Of a stretch of 64,000 nt of DNA, positions 8,508 to 16,716 are shown one piece after another. The translations under genes were made by a program, and so were the position numbers. The DNA is from Rhodococcus xishaensis. GTDB taxonomy: Bacteria; Actinomycetota; Actinomycetes; Mycobacteriales; Mycobacteriaceae. The stretch covers positions 62,001 to 126,000 of the forward strand of contig NZ_RKLO01000003.1 in NCBI RefSeq assembly GCF_004011825.1, read 5' to 3'. Numbering within the stretch: the first letter of the stretch is position 1; every line of letters starts with the position of its first letter. The notes below the pieces were generated by a model. That model made no database searches. It saw nothing but the letters and a program-made list of their open reading frames with translations, and had not been told where the DNA came from.

Positions 8508-9236
8508 GTGACCACCGATGCAGCGAGCGAAGAAGCGATCACATCAGTCGATTTCCACTTCGACCCGATGTGCCCGTTCGCGTTCCACGCGTCGCGATGG
8601 ATCCGACACGTACGCGCGGAGACCGCGATCGACATCGCGTGGCGCTTCTTCAGCCTCGAGGAGATCAACCGCCGTGACGACCAGAAGCACCCGTGGGAGC
8701 GCGAGTGGTCGTACGGGTGGTCGCTGATGCGGATCGGGGCGCTCCTACGCCGCGAGAGCATGGACCTGCTCGATCGCTGGTACGCGGCGACCGGGCACCT
8801 GCTGCACACCGACGGCGGTAAACCGCACGATCCGAACGTCGCCCGCGGACTGCTCGAGCGACTCGGACTCGACCCGGCGATACTCGACGCCGCACTTGCC
8901 GATCCCACAACGCACGACGACGTTCGCGCCGACCACGACCGCGTGGTGGCGGCGGGTGGGTTCGGGGTCCCGACGCTGTTCGTCCAGGGCACCCCGTTCT
9001 TCGGTCCGGTGTTGGTCGATCCACCCGAGGGCGAATCCGCTGTGCGCTTGTGGAACACACTGACCGAACTGCTCGAGTTCCCCCACGTATACGAGATCCA
9101 GCGAGTCAAGGGGGCCGCGGATACCGCGGCGATCGGGCAGGCACTCGAGCCCTATGTGCGGGGCCGGGACTGGCAGAGCGTCAACCGAGGAGAGGTCGTG
9201 GACCTTTCGATACTGGAAACGGAGAGCGATACATGA
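8508..9236 (+). CDS. DsbA-like thioredoxin-fold protein, mycothiol-dependent nitroreductase (Rv2466c) type, with altered active site
   Basis: A 242-residue protein starting at GTG 8508. It has a thioredoxin N-terminal strand ([19 protein letters not shown]), an inserted all-helical domain (about 60-160) and the returning fold with [19 protein letters not shown] near 165. The cis-proline loop GVPT is present. The layout matches actinobacterial DsbA-family proteins such as Rv2466c, whose active site is CPWC. Here the equivalent residues are C22-P-F-A25, so the resolving cysteine is missing and a monothiol mechanism would be needed. Its stop overlaps the next gene, a mycothiol-dependent-type protein, by 4 bp, which supports a shared thiol-redox role. 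Substrate unknown. Confidence 0.75.
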   Translation: MTTDAASEEAITSVDFHFDPMCPFAFHASRWIRHVRAETAIDIAWRFFSLEEINRRDDQKHPWEREWSYGWSLMRIGALLRRESMDLLDRWYAATGHLLHTDGGKPHDPNVARGLLERLGLDPAILDAALADPTTHDDVRADHDRVVAAGGFGVPTLFVQGTPFFGPVLVDPPEGESAVRLWNTLTELLEFPHVYEIQRVKGAADTAAIGQALEPYVRGRDWQSVNRGEVVDLSILETESDT

Positions 9237-10054
9237 GCGAGTTCCCCCACGATGTGCTGGTCGAGGCCCTGTCTGAACAGTGGACCGCGCTCGACGAGTT
9301 GCTGTCCACGGTCGAAGGCGACGCCTGGATCACCCCCACCGCGCTGCCGGGCTGGACGGTGCGCGACATCGTCTCGCACATCGTCGGGACCGAAACGCTG
9401 CTGTCGGGCGAGACGCCTCCGGGGACTGCGATCGACGTACACACACTCCCCCACGTACGCAACGAGATCGGCGCGCTGAACGAGCAGTGGGTCGAGGGTC
9501 TGCGCGCACACACCGGAGAGCAGATCCTGGCAATGTTCCGCGAGATCACTCAAAGCCGGCGTGCTGCTCTCGGCACGATGACGCAGGAAGATTTCGACGC
9601 TCCGGCCGCGACACCGGTCGGGCCATCCACGTACGGCCGCTTCATGCGCATTCGGATGTTCGACTGCTGGATGCACGAGCACGACATCCGCGACGCACTC
9701 GGTGCCCCCGCCGGTGACGAGGGCGGCAAGCGAGGAAACGTCGCGTTCGCCGAGATCGAGGGGGCACTTGGCTTCATCGTCGGCAAGCTCGGCCGAGCAC
9801 CGGAGGGTGCGCGGGTGACGATCGAGCTGTCGGGGCCGCTGGCCCGCACGATCCACGTCGAGGTGGACGGCCGGGCCGCGGTGGTGCCGCAACTGTCCGG
9901 GCCGGCGACGGTGAAGATCGCGATGGACTCACGCCTGTTCGTGCGGCTGGCGGGCGGGCGCACCACGGCTGCCGAGCACGTGTCGGAGTTCGAACTCGAC
10001 GGGGACGTCGAGGTGGGGCGGCGGATCGTCGACAATCTCGCGTTCACGATCTGA
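9233..10054 (+). CDS. maleylpyruvate isomerase/DinB-fold mycothiol-dependent enzyme family protein
   Basis: A 273-residue protein. The N-terminal four-helix domain has [17 protein letters not shown] near residue 38, where the conserved His and Asp belong to the metal site of the MDMPI/DinB fold. [15 protein letters not shown] near 142 supplies the other metal ligands (His, Glu, His, Asp). The C-terminal 90 residues form the MDMPI C-terminal domain. The ATG at 9233 overlaps the preceding stop (ATGA). These enzymes use mycothiol as cofactor or substrate in isomerisation or thiol transfer; the particular reaction here is not predictable. Confidence 0.8.
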   Translation: MSEFPHDVLVEALSEQWTALDELLSTVEGDAWITPTALPGWTVRDIVSHIVGTETLLSGETPPGTAIDVHTLPHVRNEIGALNEQWVEGLRAHTGEQILAMFREITQSRRAALGTMTQEDFDAPAATPVGPSTYGRFMRIRMFDCWMHEHDIRDALGAPAGDEGGKRGNVAFAEIEGALGFIVGKLGRAPEGARVTIELSGPLARTIHVEVDGRAAVVPQLSGPATVKIAMDSRLFVRLAGGRTTAAEHVSEFELDGDVEVGRRIVDNLAFTI

Positions 10055-10058
10055 GCGC

Positions 10059-10718
10059 GTGCGACTGTTCCTGTCGTCGTATCGGTTCGGTGCGCACGTG
10101 GATCGCTTCGTCGATCTGGCGGGCGGTCCGGGTCCGATAGCGGTGATCGCGAACGCCGCCGACGCCTGGCCGCCGCGGGCCCGAGAATCGGCAGTGGTCA
10201 GTGACGTCGGACCGCTGCGCCGGCTCGGGTTCACGGTGTCCGAGGTGGATCTGCGTGACTACGTGGGACGGCCGGATCGGCTGGCCGGGGCGCTGTCGAA
10301 GTTCTCCTCGGTGTGGGTGCGCGGCGGCAACACGTTCGTGTTGCGGGCGCAGATGGCGCGCAGCGGCGCCGATGAGGTGCTGGCGGAACTGATCCGACGC
10401 AACGCCCTGATGTACGCCGGCTACAGTGCAGGCGCTTGCGTGATGGCACGTTCCTTGACCGGGCTCGACGCTAGCGACGACCCGGGCGAGGTCGCGCCGA
10501 CCTGTGGGATCGACCCGCGGTGGGACGGCCTGGGATTCGTCGACTTCGCGATCGTTCCGCACTGCTCACCGACGGCTGACGGTGAGCCGGATGCGGCGAA
10601 CCCCGGCATCGAGGCGGCCCGGATGATCGAGGTCTGTCGCTCGACCGGGGTCCCGTATCGGATGCTGACGGACGATCAGGCGATCGTGGTGGCGAGCGAC
10701 GCGACCACGTTGCTGTAG
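10059..10718 (+). CDS. peptidase E-like protein (peptidase S51, class I glutamine amidotransferase fold)
   Basis: A 219-residue protein beginning at GTG, four bases after the preceding stop, so it belongs to the same operon. The S51 signature is visible: VWVRGGNTFVLRAQM around residue 86-99 and YAGYSAGACVMA around 119-130, with Ser123 as the nucleophile in GYSAG. DFAIVPHCSPTADGE supplies the probable catalytic His. Family members cleave Asp-X dipeptides or act on cyanophycin fragments; the close homologue type is uncertain. Its last 43 bp overlap the 3' end of the convergent gene that follows. Confidence 0.8.
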   Translation: MRLFLSSYRFGAHVDRFVDLAGGPGPIAVIANAADAWPPRARESAVVSDVGPLRRLGFTVSEVDLRDYVGRPDRLAGALSKFSSVWVRGGNTFVLRAQMARSGADEVLAELIRRNALMYAGYSAGACVMARSLTGLDASDDPGEVAPTCGIDPRWDGLGFVDFAIVPHCSPTADGEPDAANPGIEAARMIEVCRSTGVPYRMLTDDQAIVVASDATTLL

Positions 10719-11038
10719 CCACCCACGGTGGCCAGTTCCTGCGGCCGCCCCTCGATGCGGTCCAGGTCGGACCAGATCATCTCGCAGCGCTTGACGGTCA
10801 TCTCGTCGGCCCCGGATAGCAGTGCGTCGAGAAGGGACTTCGGGTCGTGCCGCCACGCGGCGTCGGCGCGCTCGACCTGACCTCTCATGAACAGCCCCGA
10901 GCGGGCGACGGAGTCGACCCAGTCCTGCACCTCACCGCGGTGGAGGCGTTCGAGCGAGTCGTGGTCGACCCCGTCCATGAATTCGTCCGCGAACATGGCC
11001 GCGACATAGTTCTCGATGCAGTTCGACGAAGCACTCAC
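10676..11038 (-). CDS. conserved hypothetical protein, 120 aa
   Basis: I do not recognise a domain. The protein is soluble, acidic and probably all-helical (for example CIENYVAAMFADEFMDGV and ADEMTVKRCEMIWSDLDRI). The start is GTG at 11038 with AAAGGGG about 10 bases upstream. It is convergent with the peptidase-E-like gene and overlaps its last 43 bp tail to tail. The upstream 440 bp are empty, so it likely has its own promoter. The ribosome binding site and normal codon use argue that it is a real gene. Confidence 0.6.
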   Translation of the reverse strand: MSASSNCIENYVAAMFADEFMDGVDHDSLERLHRGEVQDWVDSVARSGLFMRGQVERADAAWRHDPKSLLDALLSGADEMTVKRCEMIWSDLDRIEGRPQELATVGGYSNVVASLATTIA

Positions 11039-11479
11039 GACTCCGCGCCCCTTTCTGCCCGACTCCTACCCGACGCCCTTTCCTCGTAAGGGTGACATCA
11101 CGCTGCGAGCAACAAGGTTATTGATAGTGGTGGTGTCGCGTAACGCTTCGATTGCATTTGGGCGACTGGTTTCGACCGTAGACCTGTGAAAGAGCAGGGA
11201 GTTACTTTTTGATCATAACGGTTCGGTAACGAAACTTGCTGTTAACGCGTTCGTATGGTTAGTAACCGCAGGTTCAGACGAACCGGACAAACGTTGACCT
11301 GGCGAATCGGGTGGACGGGCATTCATTCTTTCCGGGCGGTGCCCGAACCTCCTCCAGCACTCGATCGCGGGGTGCCCGCATTGTCCGACCCCGCGAAGCG
11401 CCGAATTCCATGACGCGCTCACTCGCACAGGTCCACACTTGAGGCAACACCCCGACACATGGTTGCGAGGAGTGTGCGC
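11039..11479. other. divergent intergenic region, locally AT-rich
   Basis: No supported gene. Between about 11160 and 11270 the composition drops well below the surrounding GC content, with runs such as TTACTTTTTGATCATAA. The pentamer pair GTTAC (11200-11204) and GTAAC (11226-11230) flanks this AT-rich patch. It probably contains the promoter of the glycerolipid operon to the right and that of the small leftward gene. Confidence 0.5.
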
Positions 11480-12970
11480 ATGCCCGACGGTCAGCCGTTC
11501 ATCCCACCGAGCGCGGTGGACGTCGACCTGTCCGCAGTCGGTTGGAATATGAGCCGGACGATGTCGGACTTCGAAACCATGCTGTGGCGGATGGAGGAGG
11601 TCCGACCCGAACTGCGGGCTCCGATCGTCGCCGTTGACGTCCTCGACCGAACTCCCGACTGGAAACGGTTGGTCCGCGCCCACGAGTGGGCCTCACACAT
11701 CGTCCCGCGGATCCGGATGCGCGCAGTGCAACCGGCTTTCGGACTCGGCGACCCGATCTGGTCGGTGGATCCGGAGTTCGATCTGGACTACCACTTGCGG
11801 CGGGTGCGCCTGCCCGAGCCCGCGGGCCTCGATCACGCGCTGCGGGTGTGTCGGCACCTGGCGACCGAGCCGTTCGACAAGGCCCGGCCCCCCTGGATGG
11901 CGATGCTGATCGAGGGCCTCGACGACGGGCGCGCGGTGTACGTCGTCAAGACGCATCACAGCATGACCGACGGCATGGGCGGAATCCAGATGATGGCCCT
12001 GCTGCACAGCCGGCGTCCCGAGCCGACACCCGACAAGCCGGATCGCGAGCCCGCACCACCCGAGCACCTGAACGATCTCGAGGCGCTCGGCGAGGAGGTG
12101 ATGACGGAGGCCCGCCGGACACCGAGTCGGATCGCCGGTCTGGTGTCCGCGTCGGCACGCACCACGCTCACCGCGCTCACCCGCCCCTTCGACGCCGCAG
12201 GTCAGGTGCTCGACTACGCGAACTCGCTGCTTCGGGTGGTCCAACCGCCATCGGCTAGTGGCTCTCCCTTGCTCCGCGACCGTGGCCTCGGGCGGTGGTT
12301 CGGGGTCCTCGAAGTGGGATTACACCAGTTGCGGATCGCGGCGCACGCAGCGGGCGGCTCGGTCAACGACGCCTACGTTGCCGCCCTCCTCGGTGGGTAC
12401 CGGCGCTACCACGAGAAGATGGGGGTCGCGGTCGGCAAGGTCCCGATGGGTATGCCGATCAACATGCGAGCCGCGTCTGATCCGACCGGCGGCAACCGGT
12501 TTGCCGCTGTGCGCTTCGCCGGCCCGGCCACCGAGCTCAACCCGGCGATCCGCATCCGGAAGGTGCGCGCGATGGTTCTCGCCCTGCGCGAGGAACCCGC
12601 ACTCGACATCGTCGAGGCCGCTTCCCCGCTGTTGGTGCGGCTGCCGACACGGGTACTGGCCGAGTGGTACCTGTCGCAGGCGAAGGGGCTGGATCTACAA
12701 GCCTCGAACGTCGCCGGGGTTCCCATCCCGGTGTATCTGGCCGGGGCGCGGATCGAGCGGGTGTTTCCGTTCGCGCCAGCTCCTGGGTGCGCTGTCATGG
12801 CGACGATGGTCTCCCACGTCGGGATCTGTTGCATCGGGGTCAATCTCGACACCGCCGCGGTCACCGAGCCCGCGCTGTTCATGCGGTGTCTGCAGGAGGG
12901 GTTGGACGAGGTGGTGGCTCTCGGCGACGCCGTCACCGGATCCACGGGGTCGGAGGGAGCACGACGATGA
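11480..12970 (+). CDS. WS/DGAT-type wax ester synthase/diacylglycerol acyltransferase
   Basis: A 496-residue acyltransferase that would esterify diacylglycerol or a fatty alcohol with acyl-CoA, forming storage triacylglycerol or wax. The condensing motif THHSMTDGMGG lies at about 158-168 (His159-His160, Asp164). PFDKARPPWMAMLIEGL precedes it, and the second half has SVNDAYVAALLGG and PINMRAASDPTGGNRFA, all typical of the family. The ATG at 11480 has GAGGAG seven bases upstream; an ATG 21 bases earlier lacks one. The stop overlaps plsB (ATGA). A lone WS/DGAT coupled to PlsB and PlsC suggests a dedicated glycerolipid assembly unit. Confidence 0.9.
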   Translation: MPDGQPFIPPSAVDVDLSAVGWNMSRTMSDFETMLWRMEEVRPELRAPIVAVDVLDRTPDWKRLVRAHEWASHIVPRIRMRAVQPAFGLGDPIWSVDPEFDLDYHLRRVRLPEPAGLDHALRVCRHLATEPFDKARPPWMAMLIEGLDDGRAVYVVKTHHSMTDGMGGIQMMALLHSRRPEPTPDKPDREPAPPEHLNDLEALGEEVMTEARRTPSRIAGLVSASARTTLTALTRPFDAAGQVLDYANSLLRVVQPPSASGSPLLRDRGLGRWFGVLEVGLHQLRIAAHAAGGSVNDAYVAALLGGYRRYHEKMGVAVGKVPMGMPINMRAASDPTGGNRFAAVRFAGPATELNPAIRIRKVRAMVLALREEPALDIVEAASPLLVRLPTRVLAEWYLSQAKGLDLQASNVAGVPIPVYLAGARIERVFPFAPAPGCAVMATMVSHVGICCIGVNLDTAAVTEPALFMRCLQEGLDEVVALGDAVTGSTGSEGARR

Positions 12971-15276
12971 CCGGGTCGAAGACCCAATCACAGAGCATCT
13001 ATCTCACCGAACCGATGAGTGAGACCGAGGACCGGGTGTTGCGGACCTGGCTGCAACGGCGCGAGGCCGAGTCCGGCCAGCGCACCGTCACCGTCTCCAC
13101 GAGCGATCAGCAGCTGACCGCGCTCACCCGCCGCGAGGACGATCCGGTGGTCACCCCGGTACGAGTGGTGTGGCTGCCGGACATCGCGAACGGGCACCGG
13201 GGCCAGCGTCTGCGCGAGATCCTGTCCGCGCGCGACCCGCTGCATCTGAGCCCGAAGTCGCAGCGCCGGGTCCTGCGTAAGGATCCCCGCCGCTGCCTTG
13301 TCCTCGAAGGAGATGGCGCCCCACTCAGTGAGTTACGGGACCGCCTGGCCGAGCGGGGCGGCGGCTCGCTACCCGAGTTCATCCGACGTCAGGCCGCGCT
13401 CGCACTCGAACGTGCCGAACGCAAGCTCCTCGGGACTCAATACAAGGTGTCGCGGTTCGTGGTCGAGGAGATCACCGACACCAGCCGGTTCACGGCCGGT
13501 GTCAAGCAGTTGGCCGCCAAACTGAACCTGACCGCGGCCGAGGTCGAAAGGCACGCCCGCGCGGACCTCGACGAGATGGTCGCCGCGCAGAGCCGACGGG
13601 CGATCGCGCTGTGGGACCAACTGGGCCGCTTCTTCTCCCGCGCCTACCGGCTCGACGTCGACACCACACGGTTCGAGGAGTTGCGGGAGCTCAACCGGGA
13701 GCACTCCCTGGTGTTCCTGCCCAGTCACCGTTCGTACCTGGACCCGCTCGTGCTGCGCCCGGCGTTGCTCATGAACGACCTTCCGCTCAACCATGTGATG
13801 GGTGGACTCAACGTCAGCTTCTGGCCCGTCGGCCCGATCAGCAAACGGTCGGGAACGGTATTCATCCGCCGCAAGTTCGGCGGGGACGAGATCTACAAGT
13901 GGACGCTCCGCGAGTACATGCGATTCCTGCTGAACAAGCGATTCAACCTCGAGTGGTACATCGAGGGTGGCCGGTCGCGCACCGGGAAACTGCGTCCGCC
14001 GCGGTACGGGCTGCTGACCTACCTGGCGAAGGCGTTCCAGGACAGCGACGCCTCCGACGTCTACCTCGTTCCCGTGTCACTGGTGTACGACCAGTTGTAC
14101 GAGGTGAGTGCGATGGCCGCGGAAGCGCACGGCGCCGAGAAACGCAAGGAGAGCTTCGGTTGGATGATCGGCTACGTCCGCGCGCAGGGGCAGCGCCGCG
14201 GCGTCGCACACGTGACGATCGGCCGGCCGCTGTCGCTGCGGAGTTCGCTCGAGCAGGAGGAGGATTCGCGGCTGGCGATCCAGAAAACCGGTATCGAGGT
14301 CTGTCATCGGATCAACGAGGTCACCCCGATCACGGCGTCGTCGCTCGTGATGCTCGCGTTCCTCGGGATCGAGGACCGGGCGCTGACGGTGCCCGACATC
14401 GGGTTCATCCTGGGGCCGCTGGTCGAGTACATCACCGCACGCAAACTCCCGACCGCCGGTGACGTCGACCTGACGAACCCACAGGTGATCCGCAAGGCCC
14501 TGTTCACCCACCTGGATTCGGGTGTGCTCGAGCGGTTCGACGAGGGCGACGAACGCGTCTACTACCTCGGCAAAGATCAGGGCCTGGTGGCGGCCTTCTT
14601 CCGCAACAACACCATCCATTTCCTGGTGGTCCGTGCGATCGCGGAGATGGTGCTGGTGGCCGCCGTAGAGGAGAAGTTCACCGACCCGCTGACGGACGGA
14701 TGGGAGGAGGCGCTTCGCCTGCGAGACCTGCTGAAGTTCGAGTTCTTCTTCAGCGACAAGGACACCTTCCGTGAGGAGCTCCGGTCCGAGCTGAGCATGG
14801 TCGATCCAGCGTGGCAGGACGACCTGACCAATCCCGACCATGCCGGGCACATCCTGTCCGGGGTGCGTCCCTACCTGGCCCACCGGGTCCTGCAGCCGTT
14901 CCTCGAGGCGTATCAGGTGGTGGCCGATCATCTGTGCGACGCCCCAGTGTCGCGGGTGTTCGACGAGAAGACCTTTCTCACAGAGTGTCTCGCCCTGGCC
15001 CGGCAGCGCCGGCTACGTCAGCAGATCGCATGCACCGAGTCGATCTCGTCGGAGTTGTTCGCAACTGCCCTGCGGTTGGCGCGCAATCGCAACCTGGTCG
15101 AGACGGAAGACGAGTCGGTCGTCGAGCGACGACGCGAGTTCGCCGCCGAGGTCCGGACCCTGGTCCGCAGGGTCCGCGAGATCCGGGCGAGGTCCCATGC
15201 CCAGCTCGACCGATTGCAGAGCCCGGATCCGGCGGCCGACCTGGTCGACGTGCCTGCAACGGAGTCGGAGCGATGA
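12967..15276 (+). CDS. plsB: glycerol-3-phosphate 1-O-acyltransferase
   Basis: A 769-residue GPAT that acylates glycerol-3-phosphate at sn-1, the first step of phospholipid and triacylglycerol synthesis. The four acyltransferase blocks are in order: LPSHRSYLDPLVL (HX4D, His about 254), GTVFIRRKF, YIEGGRSRTGK (about 330-340) and VPVSLVYDQLYE. The long N-terminal 220 residues and C-terminal 300 residues match the PlsB type rather than the short PlsC/PlsY types. The ATG at 12967 overlaps the WS/DGAT stop and the gene's own stop overlaps the next ATG, so all three genes are translationally coupled. Confidence 0.92.
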   Translation: MTGSKTQSQSIYLTEPMSETEDRVLRTWLQRREAESGQRTVTVSTSDQQLTALTRREDDPVVTPVRVVWLPDIANGHRGQRLREILSARDPLHLSPKSQRRVLRKDPRRCLVLEGDGAPLSELRDRLAERGGGSLPEFIRRQAALALERAERKLLGTQYKVSRFVVEEITDTSRFTAGVKQLAAKLNLTAAEVERHARADLDEMVAAQSRRAIALWDQLGRFFSRAYRLDVDTTRFEELRELNREHSLVFLPSHRSYLDPLVLRPALLMNDLPLNHVMGGLNVSFWPVGPISKRSGTVFIRRKFGGDEIYKWTLREYMRFLLNKRFNLEWYIEGGRSRTGKLRPPRYGLLTYLAKAFQDSDASDVYLVPVSLVYDQLYEVSAMAAEAHGAEKRKESFGWMIGYVRAQGQRRGVAHVTIGRPLSLRSSLEQEEDSRLAIQKTGIEVCHRINEVTPITASSLVMLAFLGIEDRALTVPDIGFILGPLVEYITARKLPTAGDVDLTNPQVIRKALFTHLDSGVLERFDEGDERVYYLGKDQGLVAAFFRNNTIHFLVVRAIAEMVLVAAVEEKFTDPLTDGWEEALRLRDLLKFEFFFSDKDTFREELRSELSMVDPAWQDDLTNPDHAGHILSGVRPYLAHRVLQPFLEAYQVVADHLCDAPVSRVFDEKTFLTECLALARQRRLRQQIACTESISSELFATALRLARNRNLVETEDESVVERRREFAAEVRTLVRRVREIRARSHAQLDRLQSPDPAADLVDVPATESER

Positions 15277-16712
15277 ACCGGCTCGAGGACCTGTACGCCG
15301 CGATCGCTGCCGCCCCGGCAGGCCCGCGGACGCTGGCCGCGTTCGATCTGGACGGCACGCTCATCACCGGCTATACCGCGAGTGTGGTCTACCGGGATCG
15401 GTTGCGACGCTTCGACATCAGCATCGCCGAGCTGCTGAGGACCACCGGCGCGGCGTTCGACACCCAGTTCCGGGGTGCCGACGTCGGGCGGTTGATGGAG
15501 ATCGCGGTCCGCGGTCTCGCCGGTCGCAGCGAGGACGAGCTGCATGAATGGAGCCAGCGACTGTTCCGCCAAGAGGTCGGCTCGATGATTTACCCGGCGG
15601 TGCGGGGGCTGGTCGCCGCACATCGCCGGGCTGGGCATCGGGTCCTGATGGCCACGTCGGCGACGACATACCAGGCGCAGTGCGTCGCAGACGATCTCGG
15701 TATCGACGAAGTGCTGTGCAGCCGCCCGGAGGTGATTGACGGAATCCTCACCGGCGCGCTGACCGGCCCAGCGCTGTGGGGCTCGGAGAAGGCGAAGGCG
15801 CTGCGGGAGTTCGCCGACGAGGTCGAGGCTCCGCTTTCGGAGGCGTTCGCGTATTCCAACGGCGTCGAGGATGTTCCGATGCTCGATTCGGTCGGCCGCC
15901 CGGTGGCGCTCAATCCGGAGCGGAGGTTGGCGGACATCGCGCGGGCCGAGGGCTGGCTATCGGTGAACCTGCCGAAGCCGGAGCGGGGGGCGACGCCCAT
16001 CGCGACTGCCCGCACCGGATTCGCGTTGGGGGCGTTGACGACGACAGCGCTGGCGGGGGTGGGGGCCGGGCTGTTGGGCCGTAATCGGCGGCTCGCGGCG
16101 AACCTGGTGGGCACATTCGGCCCGGATCTGGCACTGGCGATCTGCGGGATCGACGTGAAGATCACCGGGGAGGACAACGCGTGGAAGCACCGGCCGGCGG
16201 TGTTCATGTTCAACCACCAGAGCTCGCTGGACATGGTGGTCGCGGGCAAGGTGATTCGCCGTGATGTGACGGGGGTGGCGAAGAAGGAGGCGGCGCTCGA
16301 TCCTCGGTTCGCCGTTGTGGGGACGTTGCTCGACGTGGCGTACGTGGACCGGGCGGACAGCGCGCAGGCGCGCGCCGCCCTGAGGCCCGCTGTCGACAAG
16401 CTGAAGGGCGGAACGTCGATCCTGATCGCCCCCGAGGGCACCCGCTCCCCCACACCGCGGATGGGCCGATTCAAGAAGGGCGGATTCCACCTGGCGATGC
16501 AGGCGAAGGTGCCGATCGTGCCGATCGTCATCCACGACGCAGGGGATCTGATGTGGCGCAACTCGTTCGTAGCCCACCCAGGCACCGTCCATGTCGACGT
16601 GTTGGAGCCCATCGACACCAAGGGGTGGAAGGTCAAGAACCTCGACAAGCACATCGCCGAAGTGCGGGCGGCGTTCGAGGACGTGCTCGCCGCGGGTCCG
16701 GGGAAGGCGTAG
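15273..16712 (+). CDS. plsC: HAD hydrolase fused to 1-acylglycerol-3-phosphate acyltransferase (PlsC)
   Basis: A 479-residue bifunctional protein. The N-terminal 240 residues form a HAD phosphatase of the SerB type: FDLDGTLI with Asp25/Asp27, MATSATTYQAQ as motif II, and YSNGVEDVPMLDSVG as motif III. A hydrophobic stretch follows (GFALGALTTTALAGVGAGLL, about 250-270). The C-terminal 210 residues are PlsC: FNHQSSLDMV (HX4D, His315) and EGTRSPTPRMGRFKKG. Together they could make phosphatidate and then dephosphorylate a phospholipid intermediate, which would supply diacylglycerol to the WS/DGAT encoded two genes upstream. The same fusion is known from mycobacteria. Natural phosphatase substrate unknown. 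Confidence 0.9.
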   Translation: MNRLEDLYAAIAAAPAGPRTLAAFDLDGTLITGYTASVVYRDRLRRFDISIAELLRTTGAAFDTQFRGADVGRLMEIAVRGLAGRSEDELHEWSQRLFRQEVGSMIYPAVRGLVAAHRRAGHRVLMATSATTYQAQCVADDLGIDEVLCSRPEVIDGILTGALTGPALWGSEKAKALREFADEVEAPLSEAFAYSNGVEDVPMLDSVGRPVALNPERRLADIARAEGWLSVNLPKPERGATPIATARTGFALGALTTTALAGVGAGLLGRNRRLAANLVGTFGPDLALAICGIDVKITGEDNAWKHRPAVFMFNHQSSLDMVVAGKVIRRDVTGVAKKEAALDPRFAVVGTLLDVAYVDRADSAQARAALRPAVDKLKGGTSILIAPEGTRSPTPRMGRFKKGGFHLAMQAKVPIVPIVIHDAGDLMWRNSFVAHPGTVHVDVLEPIDTKGWKVKNLDKHIAEVRAAFEDVLAAGPGKA

Positions 16713-16716
16713 GGGG

